Shown here: positions 34,559-43,131 of the stretch, one piece after another | How the letters are laid out: each line of letters opens with the position of its first letter | How positions within the stretch are numbered: position 1 is the stretch's first letter | Source: Granulicella sp. L60 | Lineage (GTDB): Bacteria; Acidobacteriota; Terriglobia; Terriglobales; Acidobacteriaceae | Reading direction: 5' to 3' | DNA: 64,000 nt | NCBI RefSeq assembly: GCF_009765825.1 | Contig: NZ_LMUR01000018.1 | Coordinates: 1,361,678 to 1,425,677, forward strand | Notes under the pieces: generated by a model | The model's input: the letters and a program-made list of their open reading frames with translations, nothing else | What the model was told of the DNA's origin: nothing | Databases searched by the model: none | Translations under genes and position numbers: made by a program

Positions 34559-35617
34559 ATGCAATGTTTCTCGAACTCAAAATATGTTAAGCCGCTGCGG
34601 CGAATCGGCACCGCCCTGTCGGTCTTTTGGATTTCGTTCTTTGTAGGTCCTTTAATTGCGCAAACTACTCCTCTAATCTCAGGAGGAGCAGGTTTTTTAA
34701 CTTCTACAACTGCGGGCGCCACGACCTATCAGCCCATCGCTGTTCCTGTACTTGAAGCCCCGATTGGCCAGCACCTCCTTATCGAGTCGCGCGGCAACCT
34801 TGTAGAGACAGTTTCTCCTAGCGGCGGCGGCCAAGGGGGATATAACCACTCTCTTTTTCTGAGTCTTGCCTATCTACAAGCCGACTACATTGCCACGCCG
34901 CATCTAACTGTGGTGGGTGGTTACTTTCTCACACCCTTTGGAACCTACAACGAGCGTCTCACGCCGATCTGGATCGGCAATCTGGATGCTCCACTGATCT
35001 TCAGCATTGGTACTATGGTCAGCGGTGCCGGGACAGGCGGCATGCTTAGGGGAAACGCATTTTCGTCAGATAAGATCTCCCTCAGCTACGCAGCATACTT
35101 CTCGGCAGGCAGCACCAATAAGGAATTCACCTCGACCCGCTCGGCGGGTGGCCAGATGTATGCATACTTTCCGGAGAAGCGCTTGGAAGTCGGTGCATCC
35201 TACGGTCGCCTGCTCGACGGCAAACAGACTAACTCCGTTGGAGGGCACGTCTGGTGGGAGCCGGCAAAGGTTCCTTTGAAGGTCCGCTCGGAATATGCAC
35301 ATGGCGCACACTCACAGGGCTACTGGGTCGAAACCGACTACCGACTGTCACAGATCCACGGTGCCGAGAGCTTCTTCGGAAGGCTTGAGCCGATCTTCCG
35401 GATCCAGCAGACCTTCCGTGAAAGTGCGCCAGATCGAACAGACTTTCTGCCTTCTGCCAACACGCAGCGAACTGATTTCCAGCTCGCCTACCACCTGCCG
35501 CACGAGGTGAGAGTTAACGCCACCTATGCGAGGCAGTTCTCCTCAACCGGCAATTTCAACATATGGGAGACCAGCGTCGTATATCGCTTTCTCTTTCCAG
35601 CCTGGAAGGGCAAATGA
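34559..35617 (+). CDS. Outer-membrane beta-barrel (porin-like) protein
   Basis: 352 residues with a signal peptide (TALSVFWISFFVGPLIAQ) and alternating hydrophobic/polar strands throughout (HLTVVGGYFLTPFGTYNERLTPIW ... VRVNATYARQFSSTGNFNIWETSVVYRFLFP), suggesting a barrel of about 14-16 strands. It looks like a porin or transport channel but I cannot name the family. Its stop overlaps the ATG of the next, cytochrome c gene as ATGA (35614-35617), so the two proteins are made together. Confidence 0.6.
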   Translation: MQCFSNSKYVKPLRRIGTALSVFWISFFVGPLIAQTTPLISGGAGFLTSTTAGATTYQPIAVPVLEAPIGQHLLIESRGNLVETVSPSGGGQGGYNHSLFLSLAYLQADYIATPHLTVVGGYFLTPFGTYNERLTPIWIGNLDAPLIFSIGTMVSGAGTGGMLRGNAFSSDKISLSYAAYFSAGSTNKEFTSTRSAGGQMYAYFPEKRLEVGASYGRLLDGKQTNSVGGHVWWEPAKVPLKVRSEYAHGAHSQGYWVETDYRLSQIHGAESFFGRLEPIFRIQQTFRESAPDRTDFLPSANTQRTDFQLAYHLPHEVRVNATYARQFSSTGNFNIWETSVVYRFLFPAWKGK

Positions 35618-35916
35618 TGAAGCCACTTAAGATAATTTATTCAGCTCTGTTGTTGGCAGCGGCGCCGATGCTCTCCCAGACTGCAACCACTGTCCCTACG
35701 CAATCTAATTCAGCCACCGCTCAGGTGAAAAACAATATTGTCACCGCTCATGAGAGAGATGGGCAGCAAGTATTCGATCAGAATTGTTCACGCTGCCACA
35801 ATACGCCTCAGGGATTCTCTCCGCGCATTGCAGGAACGGTTGCGCGGCACATGCGCGTCCGCGCCAATCTAAGCAAGGAAGACGAGCAGGCCATTCTGCG
35901 TTTTCTAAATCCATAG
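35614..35916 (+). CDS. Small periplasmic c-type cytochrome
   Basis: About 100 residues with a signal peptide (PLKIIYSALLLAAAPMLSQ) and a single heme-binding site CSRCH (in QQVFDQNCSRCHNTPQGF). A methionine in ARHMRVRANL could be the sixth ligand, and the C-terminal EDEQAILRFLNP is the typical cytochrome c helix. It overlaps the barrel gene by 4 bp, and GGAAGG precedes the ATG. The coupling to an outer-membrane protein suggests electron or redox chemistry at the outer membrane; this is inference. Confidence 0.8.
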   Translation: MMKPLKIIYSALLLAAAPMLSQTATTVPTQSNSATAQVKNNIVTAHERDGQQVFDQNCSRCHNTPQGFSPRIAGTVARHMRVRANLSKEDEQAILRFLNP

Positions 35917-35991
35917 AATGCTAATCCGTTGTAGCTTCCAATGCACATAGAGCCAGGCTTCTTGTTCGTCATTTGCAGAAAGGATCGATGA

Positions 35992-37248
35992 GTGAAATCT
36001 AAATATCTGCTCCATCCGATTCAAACAGCGAAAGCGGCCAAAGCTCTATTCTCGATACGACTTGGCATGTGGAAGTTCGCAAATCATGGCAGGCGTCGTT
36101 TCAAAGACGACCCTCGCTATGATCTTCAAAACGTCACCGACGGATTTGCCGATCAAATTCATAGAGCTGACGATGATACAGAGCTGTTGGAGAGAATCTG
36201 TGCCGCCTACAGCAAAGCCGTCGAACAGCAACGGTCTGCGCCAAAGGCTTATATGGCAACCGACTGGTGGGAGCAGGTGTGTCGGCAAAGTCTAGGGCCT
36301 GTCACTCAAGCCTTGCTTACGCGAGATATCCCAGCCTTGCGGGCTATGTATCGGAATTTCTTTCGAAACTCCTGTTCGACAGGTCTGCTTGCGGCTCCGT
36401 TCGGCATGGCGAAGGCTTACTTTAGCGGAAACATCAAAGACTCCCATCGCCACTTCTACCTGAGCCACGTCTTATACCGCTATGACTATTGGAAAGAACA
36501 GACCGAAGCCCGTTTCCCCTTAGGCCATCTCTACGGCCCCGGAATTGGCAACCCCTTCGGTGTCCGTATCGACGGAACTCACATCCACGTCGGGGCGGAA
36601 TACGCTCACTATTGCTCCCATAGAATTGACAGCGCACTCGCCGCTGGCCCAGCGACGGTCGCCGAGATCGGCGGAGGATATGGCAGCATGGCGTATTACC
36701 TACTTCGTGATCGCCCTGATCTTACCTATATCAGTTTTGATGTCCCTGAAAGCATCGCGCTCATCTCGTACTACTTATTGAGTTCCTTCCCAAATCTAAA
36801 ATTTCTCCTCTACGGGGAAGAGGCACTAACTCGCGAGACTCTCGCTAAAGTAGACGTCGCACTCATGCCCGTCTTTGAATTGGCAAAGATGCCGGCGGGC
36901 AGTGTTGACGCAACATTCAGCTCTCATTCAATGTCCGATCTTTCTACGGATGCTCTCGGAGAGTACCTTAAGAACATTGATCGAATGACCAAGGATGACT
37001 TCCTCTGCATCGGCAAGAAACAAGCAAGCGAATCAATCTCAGATCTCATCGCCAAGAAGCATAGCTCCTTTCAGCTTGTGGAGACTCGCACGTCCGGCTG
37101 GCACAGTCATAAGATCTCTGGCGCAGGCGTAGGCGGAGCAGCCGGTCTCGCGGCCTCAACGATGTTTGAGCAATGCTTCCGGCGACAACGGTCTCATGTC
37201 CCTCCACAAGAATTGGTTCAGGAAAGTAAGAGAAGGGCTCACGCATGA
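35992..37248 (+). CDS. Putative sugar O-methyltransferase-like protein (SAM-dependent)
   Basis: About 418 residues from a GTG at 35992 with AAGG upstream. The Rossmann-type SAM motif is TVAEIGGGYGSMAYYLL near residue 220, with YISFDVPESIALISYYLL as motif II. The N-terminal half (YMATDWWEQV ... LGHLYGPGIGNPFGVRIDGTHIHVGAEYAHYCSHRI) resembles proteins annotated as putative sugar O-methyltransferases. The next gene starts 34 bp later. It may modify the product of this cluster. Confidence 0.6.
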   Translation: MKSKYLLHPIQTAKAAKALFSIRLGMWKFANHGRRRFKDDPRYDLQNVTDGFADQIHRADDDTELLERICAAYSKAVEQQRSAPKAYMATDWWEQVCRQSLGPVTQALLTRDIPALRAMYRNFFRNSCSTGLLAAPFGMAKAYFSGNIKDSHRHFYLSHVLYRYDYWKEQTEARFPLGHLYGPGIGNPFGVRIDGTHIHVGAEYAHYCSHRIDSALAAGPATVAEIGGGYGSMAYYLLRDRPDLTYISFDVPESIALISYYLLSSFPNLKFLLYGEEALTRETLAKVDVALMPVFELAKMPAGSVDATFSSHSMSDLSTDALGEYLKNIDRMTKDDFLCIGKKQASESISDLIAKKHSSFQLVETRTSGWHSHKISGAGVGGAAGLAASTMFEQCFRRQRSHVPPQELVQESKRRAHA

Positions 37249-37281
37249 ACTTCGTGAAGTTCGTCTGAAGGAGACGTTACA

Positions 37282-38331
37282 TTGTGGACTTCGAATAGAG
37301 TGCGTGAGACGATCAAAAAAATTGTATTCGGGGAGACCTTTGTTCCACAGGAGTTCACCTTGGGGCTTCCTGATCCCCAGACAGAGATCAGCGTATGGCT
37401 GCAAGGCGCAGGTGCGCCCATGGATATAACTCAACGCCACTCTATGGTATGTGCCGCTCCACTCACTATCTGTGTGGGATTCGACTCCGAAGATTTGCCA
37501 AATGAAAATGACCTGTTGCGGATGAAGCTAAGGCTTAACCGTCGGGACGGAGAGAAGCAGATACTAGGTGAGGTAGGACTCAAGCCAAGGTCCGTAATCT
37601 GCAGAGATAAGATGAGTTTTGTGCTCTTCGAACCCCGCAGCTCTAAGAATTTCTGCCTTTCCAAAGCGCAACTGTGGACTCACTACCTGCTTCACGCATA
37701 TCGGCAACGACGCCGCGATAACACAAATGGAATTAGAATGACCTTCCTTGAAAGGCGAGCGACGATGGTGATGTTTATACGTCCTCACCCAATTGTGTTA
37801 GTCAGTGTCGGCAGCAACGATAACGGAAATATATTCCCGATGAATTTATTCGGTGACCTGGGTGAAGGATATTTCGGCTTTGCTCTGAGGACAGAGAGAG
37901 TTGCTGGAGAGTTAGTAGAGAACGCCGGGCATATCGCTATGAGCACTATGCCCCTGTCGCAGGGATCCATCGCATATCAACTTGCGAATAATCACACGAA
38001 GCAATCGATTGACTGGAGTCAGCTTCCTTTTTCCTTAAAACCTTCACCCGAACGTAGCATTCCAGTTCCCGATTTTGCTGTGCGGGTAAGAGAGCTGGTT
38101 ATTGAGGAAGTCTCCGAAATTGGAAGTCACCGTTTCTTTCTAGCGAAAATAGCTCGAGACGAAGTGCTGTCGGAGGCTTCAGTGTTCAGTTCGATCCATG
38201 GGTTTTATCAATCATGGCGACTTAGGCAAATCCAAGAACGTAAGAAAGAGTTAGAGATGTCACTCGCGGTTGACGCATTGAGCAAACGCGGACGATATCG
38301 ATCAGAGAAAACTAAAGATATCATCCAATAG
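37282..38331 (+). CDS. FMN-binding split-barrel protein with an N-terminal extra domain
   Basis: About 349 residues from a TTG at 37282, 8 bases after a strong AAGGAG; no in-frame ATG fits as well. The second half (RPHPIVLVSVGSNDNGNIFPMNLFGDLGEGYFGFALRT ... VRELVIEEVSEIGSHRFFLAKI) looks like a flavin-reductase-type FMN-binding split barrel. The first ~150 residues are not recognised. Such proteins reduce flavin or act as flavin-dependent oxidoreductases. It sits between the methyltransferase-like and PhyH genes in the same direction. The assignment rests on pattern only. Confidence 0.5.
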   Translation: MWTSNRVRETIKKIVFGETFVPQEFTLGLPDPQTEISVWLQGAGAPMDITQRHSMVCAAPLTICVGFDSEDLPNENDLLRMKLRLNRRDGEKQILGEVGLKPRSVICRDKMSFVLFEPRSSKNFCLSKAQLWTHYLLHAYRQRRRDNTNGIRMTFLERRATMVMFIRPHPIVLVSVGSNDNGNIFPMNLFGDLGEGYFGFALRTERVAGELVENAGHIAMSTMPLSQGSIAYQLANNHTKQSIDWSQLPFSLKPSPERSIPVPDFAVRVRELVIEEVSEIGSHRFFLAKIARDEVLSEASVFSSIHGFYQSWRLRQIQERKKELEMSLAVDALSKRGRYRSEKTKDIIQ

Positions 38332-38386
38332 TCGCGGCTTATGGAGCGATCGAAGTTTGCGCAAGGTGCTGAATCGAAGAACTGGG

Positions 38387-39367
38387 ATGATTGAATACAT
38401 GCTAAAGCCATTTCGTGAAATATACGCAAAGCATTTGGATCTGGGCTCCCTCAATGAGGAGATGAATGCACATGGCTACTTGTTTCTTAAGGGATTGATA
38501 CCTGCTAAGGACGTAAGGCGCCTACTAGATGAGATTGTAGAAATTCTGCATGTCGCGGAGTGGTTCATCAAGGATAGTGACCCCGCTTCTCGCGTTGTCA
38601 ATATAAGCTCAGCATGTGGTGATCCTGATCCTGCATTCAAAAGTGTCTATGAAAAGGTGTTTAATCTGGAATCATTCCATGCTTTTACACATCAAGCTAT
38701 TTTGCGCCAGGTAATGCATCAGCTCGTAGGATCGAACTTACTGATTCACCCAAAACCAGTTGGAAGATTAATATTTCCGAACTGCGAACGTCTGATTGTT
38801 CATGCGCATCAGGACCACAGGGCGATTTCGGGAGATTCCGAAAGCTATACGGTTTGGATGCCGCTACACGACTGCCCGCCGGAGCTAGGCCCGTTGCAAA
38901 TCTTAGAGGCGTCTCATCGTTATGGTCTTCAGAGCGTTGATCCAGAGACAGGAATTATCCCGAAGGAGTCAGCGCAGGGTGCTGACTGGGTAGCGGGCCA
39001 CCTAAACGCAGGCGACGTGCTGATCTTTCACAGTCTAACGGTGCACGCAGCCTCTGCGAACGTCTCCAACCAACTTCGCATATCGATGGATTGCAGATTT
39101 CAGAGCGCGGAACGGCCAATCGATCCAGCGAATCTTGTGTTTCCGGGATCTTCCAAACAGAAGAGTTGGGAGAAGACATACAGCAACTGGCACTCTGAAA
39201 GTTTGAAGTATTTTTGGACGAAGATGCCACTGAAGTTGAATCCTTCTAGAGCCGAGCTTGCAGAGCTTGCACAAACGTCGTCCTCTGAAAAGATGCGATC
39301 AAGATATGCGGCAATCCTGAGTCAGCTCGAATCGCAGCAGCTATCCCACACCCAAAATCCAACATAA
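38387..39367 (+). CDS. Phytanoyl-CoA dioxygenase (PhyH) family Fe(II)/2-oxoglutarate oxygenase
   Basis: About 326 residues. The Fe-binding HxD is in HAHQDHRAISGDSESYTVWMPLHDC, the distal His and the 2-oxoglutarate Arg in DVLIFHSLTVHAASANVSNQLRISMD, and the conserved ELGPLQILEASH loop joins them. Bacterial PhyH proteins hydroxylate or halogenate small molecules and are frequent in natural-product clusters. The start is uncertain: ATG at 38387 is preferred over a TTG at 38357. It is the third putative Fe/2OG oxygenase in this block. Confidence 0.85.
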   Translation: MIEYMLKPFREIYAKHLDLGSLNEEMNAHGYLFLKGLIPAKDVRRLLDEIVEILHVAEWFIKDSDPASRVVNISSACGDPDPAFKSVYEKVFNLESFHAFTHQAILRQVMHQLVGSNLLIHPKPVGRLIFPNCERLIVHAHQDHRAISGDSESYTVWMPLHDCPPELGPLQILEASHRYGLQSVDPETGIIPKESAQGADWVAGHLNAGDVLIFHSLTVHAASANVSNQLRISMDCRFQSAERPIDPANLVFPGSSKQKSWEKTYSNWHSESLKYFWTKMPLKLNPSRAELAELAQTSSSEKMRSRYAAILSQLESQQLSHTQNPT

Positions 39368-39407
39368 TCCTGGAAACCCCACTCACACAGCCTCATATCT
39401 AAAAAAG

Positions 39408-40688
39408 TTATCTCAACGCAGACCGCGCAGTCCCGCAGAGTTGATACTTCACGGAAAGCAGATACTGATGAGCCATAGAGACTGCGGTTGCACCATCTCC
39501 CGCCGCTGCCGCGCATCTTTTCGTAGAGTTATGGCGGACATCCCCGGCAGCAAATAGGCCTGGAATGCTTGACTCCATGAAGAGTGGTGCTCGACCATCT
39601 TGCCACATCTCCGCTGACAGGCTCGACCGGTCGAGATCCGGCCCCGTCAGAATGTAGCCCGCAGGGTCACAATGCAGCACTCCAGGTTTTGCCCATTCGA
39701 GGCGAGGCCTGCCTCCGATACAAACGAAGACGCTATGTGTCTCGATGGACGCACTCTCGCCGGAAGTCTCATTGCGATACGTAACTCTCTCCAGCACATC
39801 ATCCCCTTCGAGCGCGGTGAGTGTGGTCCTCGTCAGGACCGTAATCGACGAGGTGTCTTCAATGCGCTCCAGCAGGTACGTCGAAAGTGTGTTCTTCAAG
39901 CTCTCCCCCCGGACGAGCATTGTCACCTTTGTCTGCCGCGCGAAGTTCAACGCAGCCTGGCCAGCAGAGTTCCCACCGCCCACAATCACGACACGCCCCT
40001 TGCAGATCTCAGCTTCGCTGGAGCCGGCACCGTAGTAGAGACCTCGATTCAGAAAATCACCCTCTCGTTCAAGCCCAAGTCGTGTGTACTCCACGCCAGT
40101 GGCGCAGATAGTGGCCTTCGAAGCGATCCGCTCGCCGCTGGCGAACCAGCTTAACTGCCAGCCATCCTGACGCTCTCCTGCTACTCCCTCGAGGCCTACG
40201 ATGATCTCTGCTCCCATTCGTATCGCTTGTCGGCGCGCCCTGCTTGCGAGTTCCCATCCGCTGATTCCATCCGGAAATCCCATGTAGTTCTCAATCTTCG
40301 AGGTGCTACCAGCCTGCCCTCCGACCGCGGTCTTCTCGACAACGATCGTGCGCAGCCCTTCAGAGGCCCCATAGAGTGCGGCACTCAGACCTGCTGGTCC
40401 CGCACCAAAGATCGCCAGATCATAGCACTCGTACTTTGGTCCTTTGAACCACTCCAGAGCCATCGCGAGCTCGCGCAGACTGGGACAATAGAGCTTCGAA
40501 CTCTGGCTAAGGACGCAGAGAGGAAGTCGAGGGTCTGCTAGGCCTGAAACTCCTGCCAGCCTCTGCGCCTCGTCATCCGTATTCAGTTCGACCCAGTCAT
40601 AGTCGGAGCAGTTACGAGTCAAAAAGTCGCGTACTTCGTAACCCGCGGCCGAATTCGTGCGCCCATAGATGATTATCCTGCCGTTCAA
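39408..40688 (-). CDS. Thioredoxin-reductase-like flavoprotein lacking the CxxC active site
   Basis: 426 residues. An N-terminal glutaredoxin-like domain of ~85 residues (RIIIYGRTNSAAGYEVRDFLTRN) has lost its CxxC. The FAD/NAD(P)H domains follow (LAIFGAGPAGLSAALYGASEG; GRVVIVGGGNSAGQAALNFA; GLFAAGDVRHNSTKRCAAAAGDGATAV), but where TrxB has CATC this reads YYGAGSSEAEICKG. It is therefore a flavin oxidoreductase without disulfide chemistry of the TrxR type. The only in-frame start is a TTG (40688) overlapping the stop of a 17-codon leader, so coupling or a frameshift is likely. Confidence 0.75.
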   Translation of the reverse strand: MNGRIIIYGRTNSAAGYEVRDFLTRNCSDYDWVELNTDDEAQRLAGVSGLADPRLPLCVLSQSSKLYCPSLRELAMALEWFKGPKYECYDLAIFGAGPAGLSAALYGASEGLRTIVVEKTAVGGQAGSTSKIENYMGFPDGISGWELASRARRQAIRMGAEIIVGLEGVAGERQDGWQLSWFASGERIASKATICATGVEYTRLGLEREGDFLNRGLYYGAGSSEAEICKGRVVIVGGGNSAGQAALNFARQTKVTMLVRGESLKNTLSTYLLERIEDTSSITVLTRTTLTALEGDDVLERVTYRNETSGESASIETHSVFVCIGGRPRLEWAKPGVLHCDPAGYILTGPDLDRSSLSAEMWQDGRAPLFMESSIPGLFAAGDVRHNSTKRCAAAAGDGATAVSMAHQYLLSVKYQLCGTARSALR

Positions 40689-40738
40689 CGTCTTTTCTTC
40701 TCTCTGGAACCTGGATCATCCAAATCCGAATCATTCAT
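40685..40738 (-). CDS. 17-codon leader peptide (or frameshifted N terminus) before the CxxC-less flavoprotein
   Basis: The ATG at 40738 has the best ribosome site in the region (AGGAGGAG, spacing 4-6). It encodes MNDSDLDDPGSREKKRR and stops at TGA 40687-40685, which overlaps the TTG start of the flavoprotein gene by two bases (TTGA). It is either a translated leader that feeds ribosomes to the TTG, or the real N terminus separated by one lost or gained base. No Trp/His-type attenuator composition is seen. Confidence 0.4.
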   Translation of the reverse strand: MNDSDLDDPGSREKKRR

Positions 40739-41042
40739 TGATCTCCTCCTTCGATTCATCTTTGATCCAGGAGCAAGGCGAAAAGCGTCGGCAAATTTCC
40801 TTGCGCTCCGTCTTCATTGCTCCGATCACCGGCAACTCGATTACGCCAGAAGCGCGACGATGAATCTATTGGACGAACGTATCGACCAATACCAAGGTGC
40901 AGGTTGGACACATGAGTGTGAGTGCCCTATTCATGCAGTCTCACCGCATGAGCGGGTATTTGAGCAAAGCTCGACCCTTCCCGGAAGATCTCGACAAATC
41001 GCCGATTCTTATTCCTGGCCGGTCGTTCAACTGCATTCATGA
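40739..41042. other. Intergenic region with REP copy
   Basis: No supported gene. Besides the leader's ribosome site it holds a full REP hairpin at 40921-40976. Short plus-strand frames in this interval have no ribosome sites. Confidence 0.5.
40921..40976. repeat. REP hairpin (copy 2)
   Basis: TGCCCTATTCATGC pairs with GCATGAGCGGGTA around a short loop, followed by a tail TTGAGCAAAGCTCGACC. This closely follows the RAYT-linked copy at 24.1 kb, with compensating or mild differences in the stem. Confidence 0.7.
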
Positions 41043-41501
41043 CTAACTGATGTGAGACTTTGCCCCGTAGTCCAGGCCTTTGACTGCAAGTTGTGTCTCG
41101 CGAATCATCAGCACACTACCGCAGACCAGCGCGATGACCGCGGATGCCCCGCACACGACGCCAACTCCAGCTGCTATCTGGAACGCCGATGGCCAACCGT
41201 AGGTCACTACGATGGAACCGGCGATCGAGATGAGAGCCGAACTGGCGAACAATCCGAGACCCAGGTAAAAGCAGCGAAGCGCTCGTAACAGCAGTTGAGC
41301 GCGCGTATGTAAATCGGCGAGTTCGGCAGCCGAGCCCTCATGATCCCTGGCACCCGCCAACTGCGCAGTTACGGCGTGAGCACGATCGGCTACGCGCGCG
41401 AGGCGATTGTTTGTGCCCAGCGCCAAAACCGACGATGCGTTGGTGAGCACTGCCGGCGCTGCCACGAAGGTAAGGACCGAAAACGGATCGGCTGCAATCA
41501 T
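41043..41501 (-). CDS. DUF2721-like membrane protein
   Basis: About 152 residues from the ATG at 41501, which has a GGGGG ribosome-like stretch before it; an ATG at 41543 would add 14 residues. MIAADPFSVLTFVAAPAVLTNASSVLALGTNNRLARVADRA resembles the DUF2721 start, and two further helices follow (CFYLGLGLFASSALISIAGSIVV; IAAGVGVVCGASAVIALVCGSVL). The function is unknown. A 13-bp stem at 41592-41620 lies between it and the DUF1330 gene. Confidence 0.7.
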   Translation of the reverse strand: MIAADPFSVLTFVAAPAVLTNASSVLALGTNNRLARVADRAHAVTAQLAGARDHEGSAAELADLHTRAQLLLRALRCFYLGLGLFASSALISIAGSIVVTYGWPSAFQIAAGVGVVCGASAVIALVCGSVLMIRETQLAVKGLDYGAKSHIS

Positions 41502-41591
41502 CGTGCCCCCAGCATAGGCGATTTTGCTGCATCGCGCACTCAAATTGGAGGGAAGCGTAGCCGCCGAATGCCTCGCCTAAGATTTGACTGA

Positions 41592-41620
41592 GCTGAAATG
41601 GTCGGGTCGACCATTTCAGC
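41592..41620. terminator. Perfect 13-bp hairpin between the DUF1330 and DUF2721 genes
   Basis: The arms GCTGAAATGGTCG (41592-41604) and CGACCATTTCAGC (41608-41620) pair perfectly around a 3-base loop. It lies downstream of the DUF1330 stop on the minus strand. There is no long U-run, so termination is likely but not certain. Confidence 0.55.
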
Positions 41621-41655
41621 ACTCTTTCGCAGCATCCTCAAAACGGATCGCTCGA

Positions 41656-41949
41656 TTAAGCTCCCTCAGCAATCCGAAAGTCCCTCTTCACGCCCGACCC
41701 AAGCGCATCCAGAGCCTTCTTATAGTCCGCGCTCTCATACGCATCCAGCGCATCTGCGTAGCTGCCGAACTCCACCACCACCGTCATCTGCTTCAGCCCG
41801 GCTTCAAGAGCTGTAACCTCACTCCTCGGCGACACCAGAACACGCGCCCGAAACGGTGCCAGCGCCACTCCAGCCAACGCGCCATAGTTCTTCATCGTCG
41901 CCTCGTCAGCAACCGTATGGTACGCAACTACCCAATAACCCTTCTTCAT
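41656..41949 (-). CDS. DUF1330 domain protein
   Basis: 97 residues with the DUF1330 pattern: KKGYWVVAYHTVADEATMKNYGALAGVALAPFRARVLV, then VVVEFGSYADALDAYESADYKKALDAL. The family has a ferredoxin-like dimeric alpha/beta-barrel fold, and its function is not settled. It is a stand-alone gene. Confidence 0.9.
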   Translation of the reverse strand: MKKGYWVVAYHTVADEATMKNYGALAGVALAPFRARVLVSPRSEVTALEAGLKQMTVVVEFGSYADALDAYESADYKKALDALGSGVKRDFRIAEGA

Positions 41950-42070
41950 ATCGTCCTCTCCAATCCCATTGCAACTTGGATGCGATCAACGAGAGTATGA
42001 CTCATCCTCCCGCGCGTCCTCTCCGAATCTGATCTTCCCATCTAACTTCAGGAGCGCCGACATCCTTCAC

Positions 42071-42856
42071 CTATACGCAGATCACTTCGATGTGTTTGCT
42101 TCGGAAGAGCTCAATGAGTTCAAGTTCAATGCCGTCGTCGGTGATGATGGTATGAAGCTGCGACGGTTCACACACTTTATTGGTGCTGATCATGCCCAGC
42201 TTGCTTGAATCCGCGACCGCGACGACCTGGCGAGCATGCCGGCACATCTCTCCTAGGATCAGCGCCTCGTCCGACTCGATCACCGTCAGACCGTGTTCCG
42301 GATGAACGCCGGTCGCTCCCATAAAAACCTTGTCGAAGTAGAGATTCTGAATTGCATGGAAGGCGGTCGCTCCTACCATGGAGAACGATCCCGGCCAGCG
42401 AATCGTCCCTCCCGTAAGTGTGACCTTGGCGTTAGGCTGACTCGAAAGCTCCATGCCGATATTGACCGCGTTGGTGACGATGTGGATGCCCTCGCGGTGG
42501 CGAAGGCTGCGTGCCACCTGGGTCGTCGTCGTGCCGGGCGAGAGTGCGATGGTATCGCCCTCAGAGACCATCGCGGCAGCGGCCATCGCGATGCGGCGCT
42601 TTTCATCTGCGAAGCGCTCCTCCCGGAGAGGAAAGGCAGCATCGAAGCGGAACGGTTCGTAGGTCAGCTTCCCGGCCAACTCGACCCCGCCATGGGTGCG
42701 GTGCACCAGGCCTCTCTGCTCAAGCTTGATCAGATCCCGGCGGACGCTCGCAGGCGAGGAGTTGAGCGTGGCAACAAGGTCTTCAACGCTGCTGGACCCC
42801 TTTTGCAGAAGGAGATGGAGGATCTGTTTGGCGCGATCATTTGTCTTTCCAGCCAC
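42071..42856 (-). CDS. DeoR/GlpR-family transcriptional regulator of the glycan locus
   Basis: 261 residues. The N-terminal helix-turn-helix (RAKQILHLLLQKGSSSVEDLVATLNSSPASVRRDLIKLEQRGLVHRTHGGVEL) is the DeoR signature. The C-terminal sugar-phosphate-binding domain has GDTIALSPGTTTTQVARSL, TLTGGTIRWPGSFSMVG and ADSSKLG. These repressors usually release DNA on binding a phosphorylated sugar. It is divergent from the Oar-type receptor gene; the palindrome at 42949-42963 is the probable operator. Mannose- or GlcNAc-phosphate is a reasonable inducer by context. Confidence 0.88.
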   Translation of the reverse strand: MAGKTNDRAKQILHLLLQKGSSSVEDLVATLNSSPASVRRDLIKLEQRGLVHRTHGGVELAGKLTYEPFRFDAAFPLREERFADEKRRIAMAAAAMVSEGDTIALSPGTTTTQVARSLRHREGIHIVTNAVNIGMELSSQPNAKVTLTGGTIRWPGSFSMVGATAFHAIQNLYFDKVFMGATGVHPEHGLTVIESDEALILGEMCRHARQVVAVADSSKLGMISTNKVCEPSQLHTIITDDGIELELIELFRSKHIEVICV

Positions 42857-42948
42857 TTGAAGGTCCTTTCGAAGATCGACTCCGGGAGATGCCTCAGGAT
42901 ATCGTAAGGTAAAATAAATCAGTTATTTGAGTATTTTTGCACTAATTC

Positions 42949-42963
42949 TTCACTATAAGTGAA
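42949..42963. promoter_or_regulatory. Candidate DeoR operator upstream of the receptor gene
   Basis: TTCACT-ATA-AGTGAA is a perfect 6+3+6 palindrome lying 8 bases upstream of the receptor's TTGACA. A similar sequence at 52160-52174 lies between GH92 and GH125. Confidence 0.5.
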
Positions 42964-42970
42964 TATTTTA

Positions 42971-43000
42971 TTGACATTTGTGTATCAGACTTTCTATCCT
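42971..43000 (+). promoter_or_regulatory. Candidate promoter of the Oar-type receptor gene
   Basis: TTGACA at 42971-42976 and TATCCT at 42995-43000 with an 18-base spacer. The leader to the ATG at 43132 is about 125 bases. The surrounding region is AT-rich. Confidence 0.5.
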
Positions 43001-43131
43001 CAGCGCCAAGTCGTTTTTTCACGAGATTTTCGAATTAAAGGGTGTCAACAGAGATCGGCCTTCCATCTTCAGCCCTTTTTCTGTGTCGTTGCCGCAGCCT
43101 ATTTAGCCAGATGTACGAAGTGAGGATTTGA

